A stretch of 64,000 nt of DNA from positions 558,001-622,000 of the forward strand of contig NZ_JAMZEA010000001.1 of the NCBI RefSeq assembly GCF_024172125.1, given 5' to 3'. Within the stretch, counting starts at the first letter, position 1. Every line of letters starts with the position of its first letter. Both the position numbers and the translations under genes were made by a program. Of the stretch, positions 26,249 through 33,973 are shown piece after piece. The notes beneath the pieces were generated by a model. The model made no database searches. It worked only from the letters and a program-made list of their open reading frames with translations, and was not told where the DNA came from. Origin of the DNA: Actinomadura rupiterrae (GTDB lineage Bacteria; Actinomycetota; Actinomycetes; Streptosporangiales; Streptosporangiaceae).

Positions 26249-26416
26249 ATGACCTTGCCCATTTCCAAGATGACCGCGATCCACCCTCGACTGCGGCGGG
26301 TCAACCGCATCCGAGCCGCGAAACGGGATCTGACATGTCCGAAAAGCCTTCCCAGCTGGGGTGTTAGGTCTCTGTTGGGTCAGGATGGTGTGGTACAGGA
26401 GACGGCTCATCTATAG
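26249..26416 (+). CDS. Possible 55-residue basic protein
   Basis: ATG 26249 has GAGGAG six bases upstream. The frame reads MTLPISKMTAIHPRLRRVNR then IRAAKRDLTCPKSLPSW and stops at 26416. It is rich in Arg/Lys. No family recognised. It lies between the divergent BTAD-methyltransferase gene and the lipoprotein gene. Confidence 0.35.
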   Translation: MTLPISKMTAIHPRLRRVNRIRAAKRDLTCPKSLPSWGVRSLLGQDGVVQETAHL

Positions 26417-26488
26417 CGGAATGAGGGTGCTGGGCAGCCAGAGGAAAGCACAGTCACTGAAGGCGGCACCTTGCTCTGGGAGGATTCG

Positions 26489-27039
26489 ATGGCCTTTCAC
26501 AAGCAAAGATGGACCTGCACGGCACTCGCCGCAAGCGGGGCACTGACCTTGTCCGCAGCCTGTGCAAGCGCCCATAAGTCCACGGCGGCGCCACTGTCAT
26601 CGGCAACTCCATCTCCTTCGATCTCGAAGGACCAGCTTCTCGAGAGATGGCTCTCGATTCTTACCGGAAGGTCTGGTCTACCTACGCTGAAGCGGCGAAA
26701 ACTGCCGACTACCAGACCCCAACGTTGGCTCATTACACCGCAGGTCCGGCGTATCAGCTTCTCATTCAAGCCCTTTATAGGAACCACCAAGCCGGGATTG
26801 TGACCCGGGGTGCACCTACGAACCGTCCGACTGTCGTGAGCCTGACGACTACAACTCGGCCCGCCAAGGCAACCCTGCGGGATTGCTCTGACAGCTCGCA
26901 ATGGAGGCGCTACGACCGTAACGGGAAGCTGATCGACACGACACCACCCAAGCCGCGGCTCATCAAAGCAGAGCTGCAGCTCTTCGATGGCGTCTGGAAA
27001 GCCACCCTGCTCGTGGTCAACGGGGAGGGCTCATGTTGA
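26489..27039 (+). pseudogene. Lipoprotein heading the Tad operon, one frameshift
   Basis: ATG 26489 with GGGAGG five bases upstream. Lipobox LSAAC follows a signal sequence. After about residue 52 the frame should pass into REMALDSYRKVWSTYAEAAK, DYQTPTLAHYTAGPAY and YRNHQAGIVTRGAP, ending LLVVNGEGSC at 27039. These parts lie one base out of register near 26640. The family is a common actinobacterial lipoprotein with an NTF2-like body. Either the gene is broken or the base call is wrong. Its stop overlaps the next gene's ATG. Confidence 0.7.
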
Positions 27040-27854
27040 CCTCCTTACCAGCCGCCCAGACGGTCTCGCTGACGCTTGGCCTCATCTGCGCTGGACAGGC
27101 GACGGCCGAGCCTCCACCACCAGGCGGACCTTACGGGAGCGTGAGGTGCGGCTCGGCTGGTGCACCCTCCTGCGACGTCTCGGTCGGTCGTCCTCCACGG
27201 CCGGAGGGCTCTCCAGGGGGCGGCAGCGGTGGGAACGGAGGCTCAGGAGGCGGCGCCATTGGCGGGGGTGGTGGGTGCCCGGATCCGGCGACTATTGCGG
27301 GGAATGGGGCGTGTAATCAGCAGGCGGGGGCTGGGGGCGGTGGTGGTGGGGTGGCTGCTCCGCCGGCGCCGGGGGTGTTGGCGCAGGTGGCGCGGGGGCG
27401 GTTTGTGTTGCCGAGTCCGGTGATCCGGTCGTCGCCGCGGCAGGACTTGCTCCAGTTGGTGCATTTGCCGACGTGGTTGTGGATTGACCCGTCGGCGTGG
27501 CATCCCCGCACCGCGACGGCGGCGGTGCCGGGCGAAAGTGTGACCGCGACTGCAACGCCGACGCAGGTGGCGTGGGTGACCGGGGATGGCGGGTCGGTGA
27601 CGTGCCACGGCCCCGGCACTCCGTATGGCGGGGGTGGTGATCCGCGGGCGGCCTCGCCTGATTGCGGTCACGTGTATCAGGTGAGTTCGGCGGGGCAGCC
27701 GGGTGAGGCGTTCCGGGTGACCGCGACCATCACCTGGGCGATCACTTGGGCGGGCGGTGGGCAGACCGGGACGCTGCCGCCGTTGACGACGAGCGCAGCG
27801 GCCGGGTTCCGGGTCGCTGAGTCGCAGGGTCTGACGACTGTTGCGGGAGCGTGA
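27033..27854 (+). CDS. Secreted Gly-rich protein, second gene of the Tad operon
   Basis: 273 residues. A signal peptide (LTSLPAAQTVSLTLGLICAG QATA), then Gly/Pro-rich spacers, then a region with aromatic and Cys residues (LLQLVHLPTWLWIDPSAWHP, VTCHGPGTPY, SPDCGHVYQ) and WAITWAGGG. Overlaps the lipoprotein stop by seven bases and is six bases from the SAF gene. A position at the head of a Tad locus suggests a surface or pilus-linked role (inference). Confidence 0.7.
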   Translation: MLTSLPAAQTVSLTLGLICAGQATAEPPPPGGPYGSVRCGSAGAPSCDVSVGRPPRPEGSPGGGSGGNGGSGGGAIGGGGGCPDPATIAGNGACNQQAGAGGGGGGVAAPPAPGVLAQVARGRFVLPSPVIRSSPRQDLLQLVHLPTWLWIDPSAWHPRTATAAVPGESVTATATPTQVAWVTGDGGSVTCHGPGTPYGGGGDPRAASPDCGHVYQVSSAGQPGEAFRVTATITWAITWAGGGQTGTLPPLTTSAAAGFRVAESQGLTTVAGA

Positions 27855-27860
27855 GGGGCG

Positions 27861-28544
27861 ATGGCGGCGACACGAGGGCTGGCGCGCGGGCTGGACGAGG
27901 CGGGGCGGGGCGGGCCGGTGCCGCGCCCGCGGGCGCGCCGCAACGGGCCGCTGGTGTTGTTGGGGTTGCTGCTGGTGGTGGGCTGCGGGTTGGCGTTCGC
28001 GGTGGCCGCGGCGGGGATGGGTGCGCGGCGGCCGGTGCTGATAGTGGTGCGGTCGCTGCCGGCCGGGGCGGTGGTGCAGGCGACGGATCTGGCGACGGTG
28101 CAGGTGGAGGCGTCGGCGGCGGTGCGTTTGGTGCCAGCCGGGCAGCGGTCGGCGGTGGTGGGGCGGGCGCTGGCGGTGCCGGTGCTGGCGCGGTCGTTGC
28201 TGACGCCCGAGGCGGTCGGTGCGGTGCGGTTCCCGCCGGTGGGGCAGGCGGTGCTGGCGGTGGCGGTCAAGCCGGGCCGCTTCCCGCCCGATCTGGTGCC
28301 GGGCGCGCGGGTGCGGGTGTTCGCGGTGGCGGGCTCCGACCAGCAGCCAGCATCCAAGCCAGCGGGCGGGGCGGAAGGCGGAGCGGCGTTGCCGGTGACG
28401 GCCGCGACGGTACTGCGGGTGGATCCGGTCCGCGAGGGCGAGGGTTCGGTGGTGGAGCTGCAACTGCCGGCCGATGACGTCCCGCAGGTGGCGCCGGTGG
28501 CGGCGGCCGGGGCGGTGAGTCTGGTGCTGGTGGCGGGGAGTTGA
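27861..28544 (+). CDS. SAF-domain pilus assembly protein (CpaB/RcpC-like)
   Basis: 227 residues. One N-terminal membrane helix (NGPLVLLGLLLVVGCGLAFA), then a SAF domain (VLIVVRSLPAGAVVQATDLA ... VVGRALAVPVLARSLLTPEA) and a second beta domain (GQAVLAVAVKPGRFPPDLVP). CpaB proteins act at the envelope in Tad pilus export. Third gene of the operon. Confidence 0.8.
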   Translation: MAATRGLARGLDEAGRGGPVPRPRARRNGPLVLLGLLLVVGCGLAFAVAAAGMGARRPVLIVVRSLPAGAVVQATDLATVQVEASAAVRLVPAGQRSAVVGRALAVPVLARSLLTPEAVGAVRFPPVGQAVLAVAVKPGRFPPDLVPGARVRVFAVAGSDQQPASKPAGGAEGGAALPVTAATVLRVDPVREGEGSVVELQLPADDVPQVAPVAAAGAVSLVLVAGS

Positions 28545-28546
28545 CG

Positions 28547-29398
28547 ATGGCGGTGCTGGTGCTGGGGTCGGTGAAGGCCTCGCCGGGGGTGACGACGCTG
28601 GCGATGGCGCTGGCGGCGACCTGGCCGGGCCGGCGGGTGGTGCTGGTCGAGGCCGATCCGGCGGGTGGGGATCTGGCCGCGCGCCTGCAGGTGGCGACCG
28701 GTCCGGGCCTGGTGGAGTTGGCTGCGGCGGCCCGCCGCGCGGCCCGGCCGGAGCTGGTGTGGCGGCACGGGCAGCGGCTGGATGCGCGGGTGTGGTTGGT
28801 GGCGGCGCCGGTGGGGGCCGAGCAGGCGCGGGCGGCGGTCGCGGCGCTGGCCGCCTCACGGCTGGTGGCCGCGTGGGCCGCCGACCCGCAGTTGGTGGTC
28901 GTGGTGGATGTGGGGCGGGTGGAGCCGGCGTCGGTGGCGCTGCCGTTGCTGGGCCAGGCGACCGGGACGCTGCTGGTGGCGCGTCCGTGCGTGGCCGAGC
29001 TGGCGCACCTGGGACGGCAGTGCACCGCGCTGAGCACCGGCGTGGCCGAGGTCGGGCTGGTGCTGGTGGGCCGGGGCAGATTTTCGGCTGCCGAGATCGC
29101 CGCGACGTTGCGGGTTCCGGTGGTCGCCGAGCTGCCGCTGGATCGGCGCGGCGCGGCGGCGCTGCTGGCGGGCGAACCGGCCCCGCAGCGGGCCGGGCGG
29201 CTGCGGCTGGGCCGGGCGGCCCGCTCCCTGGCTGAGCGGCTGGCAGCCTCGGCCGGGTTCGCTGCCCCCGACCAGATCGCCCGAGCCGACCGGCCGGACG
29301 AGGCGGCCGCGGCTGATGCGGCGGGTGCGGCCGAGCCGCCCAAGGCGTGGTTGGCGTCGCGTCCGCTGGCGCCGCAGGGCCCGGGGCGTGTGGGCTGA
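28547..29398 (+). CDS. CpaE/TadZ-like MinD/ParA-type ATPase
   Basis: 283 residues from ATG 28547 (GGCGGGGAG upstream). The deviant Walker A GSVKASPGVTTLAMALA lacks the usual GK[ST], and the switch region reads VVLVEADPAGGDLAARLQ. This degenerate P-loop is common in actinobacterial TadZ-like proteins, thought to place the pilus machine at the pole. Its last bases overlap the CpaF start (TGATG at 29396). Confidence 0.8.
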   Translation: MAVLVLGSVKASPGVTTLAMALAATWPGRRVVLVEADPAGGDLAARLQVATGPGLVELAAAARRAARPELVWRHGQRLDARVWLVAAPVGAEQARAAVAALAASRLVAAWAADPQLVVVVDVGRVEPASVALPLLGQATGTLLVARPCVAELAHLGRQCTALSTGVAEVGLVLVGRGRFSAAEIAATLRVPVVAELPLDRRGAAALLAGEPAPQRAGRLRLGRAARSLAERLAASAGFAAPDQIARADRPDEAAAADAAGAAEPPKAWLASRPLAPQGPGRVG

Positions 29399-30693
29399 TG
29401 GCGGCGGTGAACGGGACCGAGGCGGCGCTGGTGGAGTGGGTGCGCGGGCAGGTCGCACAGCGGCTGGCGGCCGCCGCGCGGCAGGAGAGCGCGCTGGACG
29501 CTCGCGCCCGCATCCAGACCGGGCAGCGGCTGATCGCCGAGGTGTTGGACGGGTATGCCGCGCACGCGCTGCGGGCCGGGCAAGCGCCGCTGGCCGAGGA
29601 CGCCGAACAGCGCGTCGCCACGGCGGTGTTCAACAGCCTGTTCGCGCTCGGCGGGTTCCAGCCGCTGCTGGAGGATGAGACGATCGAGAACATCAACGCC
29701 AACGGCTGTGACAACGTGTGGGTCCGCTACGCCGACGGCACCCGCGCGCAGGTCCCACCGGTGGCGCGATCCGACGCCGACCTGATCGACCTGCTGCGGA
29801 CCATCGCCGCCCGCACCGGCATCGAGGAACGCCGCTTCGACCGCGGGGTGCCGCGGTTGTCGGTGCAGCTGCCCGACGGGTCGCGGTTGTTCGCGGTGAT
29901 GGCGGTGTCGGCGCGTCCGGCGGTGGCGATCCGCCGGCACCGCTACCTGACCGTCACGCTGCGGGACCTGCAGTTGCAGGGCAGCCTGGACCGGCGCCTG
30001 GCGGCGTTTCTGGCCGCGCTGGTCAGATCCCGCAAGAACGTGCTGATCTGCGGCGGGACCTCCATCGGCAAGACCACGCTGCTGCGCGCGCTGGCCGCCG
30101 AGATCTCCCCGGCCGAGCGGCTGGTCACCATCGAGGACGCCTACGAGCTGGCGCTGGACCGCGACATCGACGCCCACCCCGATGTGGTCGCATTGCAGGC
30201 CCGCGAGGCCAACGTCGAAGGCGAGGGCGAGATCTCCATGGCCGAGCTGGTGCGGTGGGCGCTGCGGATGTCCCCCGACCGGGTCATCGTCGGGGAGGCG
30301 CGCGGCGCCGAGGTCGTGCCGATGCTGAACGCGATGTCCCAAGGCAATGACGGGTCGATGGCGACCGTGCATGCCTCCAGCTCCCGCGGCGCGTTCGCGC
30401 GGCTGGCCACCTACGCCGCCCAGGCCGCCGAGCGCCTGCCGATCGAGGCGACCGCGATGCTGGTCGGCGGCGCGGTGCATTTCGTGGTGCATCTGGACGC
30501 CGCCCCCGACGGCACGCGGGTGGTGTCGTCGGTGCTGGAGGTCACCGGCGCCGACGGCCGGCACGTCACCGCCAACGAGGTGTTCCGTCCCGGCCCCGAC
30601 CGTCGCGCCGTGCCCGGCGTGCCGGTCCGCGCCGAGACCCTGCAGGAGCTGGAGGCGGTCGAGCTGGACACCCGCGACTGGTGGACGCCATGA
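29398..30693 (+). CDS. CpaF/TadA secretion ATPase
   Basis: 431 residues. N-terminal 2-domain region with LEDETIENINANGCDNVWVR YADG, then the ATPase: Walker A CGGTSIGKTTLL (K near 225), Asp box TIEDAYELALD, Walker B SPDRVIVGEARG and His box MATVHASSSRGAF. Powers Tad pilus assembly from the cytoplasm. The Walker A reads GGTSIGKTT where family members usually have GGTGSGKTT. The stop overlaps TadB as ATGA. Confidence 0.92.
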   Translation: MAAVNGTEAALVEWVRGQVAQRLAAAARQESALDARARIQTGQRLIAEVLDGYAAHALRAGQAPLAEDAEQRVATAVFNSLFALGGFQPLLEDETIENINANGCDNVWVRYADGTRAQVPPVARSDADLIDLLRTIAARTGIEERRFDRGVPRLSVQLPDGSRLFAVMAVSARPAVAIRRHRYLTVTLRDLQLQGSLDRRLAAFLAALVRSRKNVLICGGTSIGKTTLLRALAAEISPAERLVTIEDAYELALDRDIDAHPDVVALQAREANVEGEGEISMAELVRWALRMSPDRVIVGEARGAEVVPMLNAMSQGNDGSMATVHASSSRGAFARLATYAAQAAERLPIEATAMLVGGAVHFVVHLDAAPDGTRVVSSVLEVTGADGRHVTANEVFRPGPDRRAVPGVPVRAETLQELEAVELDTRDWWTP

Positions 30694-31535
30694 CCGCGCT
30701 GGCCGCGCTGTTGGGCGTGGGGACCGGACTGGGCCTGCTGCTGATGGTGCTCGGGCTGCGGCGCCGTCCCCTGCCCGTCCGCCGCACCGCCCGCACCGGC
30801 CGCTGGCGGGCGATGCGGCGCTCCCCGACGCGGATGGTGGCGGTGGGTTGCGCGGCGGTCCTGGTCGGTGCCCTGACCCGCTGGCCGGTCGGCGCCGCAC
30901 TGGCCGCGCTGGCGGGCTGGTGGCTGCCTGAGCTGCTCGGCCCCGACCGCGCGCACACCACCGCCGTCGCCCGGATCGAGGCGATCGCGTCCTGGACCGA
31001 ATCGCTGCGCGACACCCTGGCCTCGGCCGCCGGACTGGAACAGACCATCATCGCCACCGCCGCCGTCGCGCCCGCCCCGATCGCCGTCCCGGTGACCGAC
31101 CTGGCCGCCGCGCTGCAGACCGGGCAGCGGCTGCCGACAGCTTTGGCCGCCTTCGCCGCCCAGATGGACGATGCCACCGCCGACCTGGTGGTGACCGCCC
31201 TGTCGCTGGCGGTGCAGGCTGAGACCGGCGAACTGGCGCCGCTTTTGGGGCGGCTGGCCGCCGCCACCCGCGACCAGGCGCAGATGCGGCTACGGGTAGC
31301 CGCCGGACGCGCCCGGATGCGCTCCTCGGTCCGCATCATCATCGGCGCGACCCTCGCCATGACCCTGGGCCTTGTGGCCTGGAGCCGCGCCTACCTGGCC
31401 CCCTACGACACGCCACTGGGGCAGCTGATGCTCGCCGCCATCGGCGGCTGCTTCGCCGCCGCGTTCACCTGGCTGCATCGCATGAGCCAGATGGACGCCC
31501 CGCCGCGGCTGCTGCCCGGACCGGAGCAGCCATGA
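30690..31535 (+). CDS. TadB inner-membrane platform protein
   Basis: 281 residues from ATG 30690 in an ATGA overlap. Membrane helices at the start (LAALLGVGTGLGLLLMVLGL) and end (IIIGATLAMTLGLVAWSRAY). The middle T2SSF domain holds TESLRDTLASAAGLEQTIIA and TADLVVTALSLAVQAETGEL. Overlaps TadC by 4 nt. Confidence 0.85.
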   Translation: MTALAALLGVGTGLGLLLMVLGLRRRPLPVRRTARTGRWRAMRRSPTRMVAVGCAAVLVGALTRWPVGAALAALAGWWLPELLGPDRAHTTAVARIEAIASWTESLRDTLASAAGLEQTIIATAAVAPAPIAVPVTDLAAALQTGQRLPTALAAFAAQMDDATADLVVTALSLAVQAETGELAPLLGRLAAATRDQAQMRLRVAAGRARMRSSVRIIIGATLAMTLGLVAWSRAYLAPYDTPLGQLMLAAIGGCFAAAFTWLHRMSQMDAPPRLLPGPEQP

Positions 31536-32425
31536 CGATCGCACTGGTGTTGGGGATGGGCTGCGGGCTGGGCCTGCTGCTGATGCTGCGGGGACTGCGT
31601 CCGCCCCGTCCCCCGCTGGCGGCGCGCCTGGCCCAGCTCACTCCCACCACCCCGCCTCCTCCCCCACCGCTGGGCGATCCGGGCGGCTGGACGGCCCGGC
31701 TCGGCGCCCCGCTGGTCCCGGCCCTGGCCGGGCTCGGACTGCCGACCCGCACGGCGCACGCCGACCTGGCGATCCTGCAGCGCAGCCCCGAACGGCTGCT
31801 GGCCGAAAAAGCGGCCAGCCTGCTGATCGGCGTACTGCTGCCGCCCGCGCTGTGGTTCCTGCTCAGCCTGGAAGGCGTGACGGTGGCCTGGCCGGTGCCG
31901 CTGTGGGCGTCGCTGGCGGTCGGCGCCGCCGGGTTCTTCGTCCCCGACCTGGCCCTGCGCAGCCAGGCCACCCAGCGCCGCGCCGCCTTCCGTCAGGCAC
32001 TGGCGGCGTTCCTGGACCTGGTGGTGATCGGCCTGGCCGGCGGCGCAGGAGTAGAAGCCGCCCTCACCCACGCCGCCGCAGCCGGCACCGGCACCGCCTT
32101 CGCCGAGATCCGGCACGCCCTGCACGCCGCCGAACTCACCCGCCAGCCCCCGTGGACCGGGCTGGGCGCGCTCGGCCGCCAGCTGGGCGTGGCCGAACTG
32201 GTGGAGCTGGCCGCCACCGTCACCCTGGCCGGGACCGAGGGCGCCAAGGTCCGCGCCTCGCTGTCGGCCAAGGCCACCTCGCTGCGCGCCCACCAACTCG
32301 CCGACGCCGAGGCCGCCGCCCAGGCCGCCACCGAACGGCTGTCGCTGCCGGTGGTGCTGCTGTTCGCCGGGTTCCTGCTGCTGCTGGGGTTCCCGGCCGT
32401 CGCCCATGTCCTGACCGCGTTCTGA
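31532..32425 (+). CDS. TadC inner-membrane platform protein
   Basis: 297 residues. N-terminal helix, Pro-rich loop, two central membrane helices (LIGVLLPPALWFLLSLEGV, LWASLAVGAAGFFVPD), T2SSF core AFLDLVVIGLAGGAGVEAAL and a C-terminal helix LPVVLLFAGFLLLLGFPAVA. Paired with TadB as usual. Confidence 0.85.
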   Translation: MTIALVLGMGCGLGLLLMLRGLRPPRPPLAARLAQLTPTTPPPPPPLGDPGGWTARLGAPLVPALAGLGLPTRTAHADLAILQRSPERLLAEKAASLLIGVLLPPALWFLLSLEGVTVAWPVPLWASLAVGAAGFFVPDLALRSQATQRRAAFRQALAAFLDLVVIGLAGGAGVEAALTHAAAAGTGTAFAEIRHALHAAELTRQPPWTGLGALGRQLGVAELVELAATVTLAGTEGAKVRASLSAKATSLRAHQLADAEAAAQAATERLSLPVVLLFAGFLLLLGFPAVAHVLTAF

Positions 32426-32440
32426 ACACAAGGAGTCCGC

Positions 32441-32638
32441 ATGACCGAATGGAAGTACCTCACCGCCATCGCCGCGCTGGTCCGCGACCGGTGGCAGCAG
32501 CTCAAGCAGCAGCGCGACGCCGGGTATGTCACCGAGACCGTGGTGGTCACCGCGCTGCTGGTCGCCCTGGCCATCGCCGCGGTCGCCCTCATCGCCGGCA
32601 AAGTCCGCGCCAAGGCCGGCGGGATCAGCCTCGGATGA
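32441..32638 (+). CDS. Flp-type pilin (actinobacterial, DUF4244-like)
   Basis: 65 residues. A hydrophilic leader ends RDAGYVTETVVVTALLVALA, a pilin-like site with Gly before the N-terminus and Glu four residues on, then one hydrophobic helix and a short tail. The first gap in the overlap chain (15 nt with AAGGAG) occurs here, giving the pilin its own strong ribosome site, as needed for an abundant subunit. Confidence 0.8.
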   Translation: MTEWKYLTAIAALVRDRWQQLKQQRDAGYVTETVVVTALLVALAIAAVALIAGKVRAKAGGISLG

Positions 32639-33126
32639 CCCCGCCACCGACGCGCCCGCACATCGCTCGACAGCGCTTACGCAGCATCCCAGGGCGCAAG
32701 GACGGCGCTGCGCGGCGCGAGCACGGCGCCCGGCCAAATCCCCGACGCGATCGCGGCGCGGCCACCGCCGAGACCGTGGTGGCGATGCCGCTGCTGCTGG
32801 TGCTGATCCTGCTGGTGGTGCAGTTCGCGGTCTGGGCGCACGCGGTGCACCTCGCCCAGGCCACCGCCGCCGAAGCGCTGTCGGCCGCCCGCGTGGACGG
32901 CGCCACCGCCGCCGACGGCCGCGCCCGCGCCGAGGCGGTCCGCGCCCAGATCGGCCCGCACGCGCTCGGCGATGCGTCCATCACCATCACCCGCACCGCC
33001 GACACCGTCACCGTCCAGATCCACGGGACCGCCCCACGGGTGCTGCCCGCCCCGTTCCTGCACCTGCCGGTCCGCGCCCGCGCGGCCGGGCCGGTCGAAC
33101 GCTTCCACCCGCACCCACCGCCATGA
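32635..33126 (+). CDS. TadE-like pseudopilin
   Basis: 163 residues from ATG 32635 in an ATGA overlap with the pilin stop. Arg-rich leader, then ATAETVVAMPLLLVLILLVVQF, the TadE motif with Glu before the hydrophobic helix, then an extracellular mixed domain. Confidence 0.8.
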   Translation: MTPPPTRPHIARQRLRSIPGRKDGAARREHGARPNPRRDRGAATAETVVAMPLLLVLILLVVQFAVWAHAVHLAQATAAEALSAARVDGATAADGRARAEAVRAQIGPHALGDASITITRTADTVTVQIHGTAPRVLPAPFLHLPVRARAAGPVERFHPHPPP

Positions 33127-33548
33127 CCACCCCACGCCCCCGGTGCCGCGGCTCGGCCAGCGCCGAACTGGTCCTGCTCACCCCACTGCTGATGCTGCTG
33201 GTGCTGCTGGCGGTGGCCGCCGGACGGCTGGTGTCGGCGCAGCAGAAAGTCACCGACGCCGCCCACCAGGCCGCCCGCGCCGCCTCCAGCCAACCCGGCC
33301 CCGCGACCGCCGACCAGGCCGCCGCGACCACCGCCCGCGCCGCGATCGACCGCGCCGCCGTCAGCTGCCGGCACCTGGACACCACCGCCGACACCGCCCA
33401 GTTCCGCCCCGGCGGCCACATCACCGTGCACGTGACCTGCACGGTGACGCTGGCGCAACTCGCGCTGCTGCACCTGCCCGGCACCCGGACGGTCTCGGCC
33501 ACCTTCACCGCCCCGATCGACCAGTGGCGCAGCGAGGTGCAGCCATGA
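33123..33548 (+). CDS. Second TadE/TadF-like pseudopilin
   Basis: 141 residues. GSASAELVLLTPLLMLLVLL AVAAGR has the same Glu-plus-helix plan. Two cysteines in the surface domain (VSCRHLD, VTCTVTL) may pair. Coupled to both neighbours by 4-nt overlaps. Confidence 0.8.
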   Translation: MTTPRPRCRGSASAELVLLTPLLMLLVLLAVAAGRLVSAQQKVTDAAHQAARAASSQPGPATADQAAATTARAAIDRAAVSCRHLDTTADTAQFRPGGHITVHVTCTVTLAQLALLHLPGTRTVSATFTAPIDQWRSEVQP

Positions 33549-33973
33549 CCCCTCCCCGCAGCCGCCGGGACGCCGGCAGCATCACCGCCTTCGCCATGGT
33601 GATGACCGCCGCGCTGGTGATGTGCATCGGGCTGGTACTGGACGGCGGCCTGGTCCTGGCCGCCCGCATCCGCGCCCTCGGCCAAGCCCAAGAAGCCGCC
33701 CGCGCCGGCGCCCAGGCCATCGACCTGACCGCCTACCGGCAACGCGGCATCGTCATCCTGGACCCGGCCCGCGCCGCCGATGCCGCCCGCGCCTACCTGA
33801 CCGCGGCCGGACTCGGCGATGGCCAGGTCCAAGCCACCGGGCACGAGGTCACCGTCACCCTCACCCGCACCCAGCACCTGCAGATCCTCCGCATCGTCGG
33901 CCTCGGATCGATCACCGTGCACGCCACCGGCCGGGCCCGCCCCGCCCACGGCATCACCCGGGAACTGCGGTGA
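33545..33973 (+). CDS. TadG-like pilus assembly protein
   Basis: 142 residues starting RRDAGSITAFAMVMTAALVM, the Flp/TadG N-terminal helix (DUF4134/TadG type), then a domain with QAQEAARAGAQAIDL. Lacks a von Willebrand domain, as is usual for the short actinobacterial form. Overlaps the next GTG by four bases. Confidence 0.78.
   Translation: MTPPRSRRDAGSITAFAMVMTAALVMCIGLVLDGGLVLAARIRALGQAQEAARAGAQAIDLTAYRQRGIVILDPARAADAARAYLTAAGLGDGQVQATGHEVTVTLTRTQHLQILRIVGLGSITVHATGRARPAHGITRELR

Noticed and set aside
27243..30900. Long minus-strand frames of over 800 codons
   Set aside because: Shadows of the Tad genes caused by high third-position GC.
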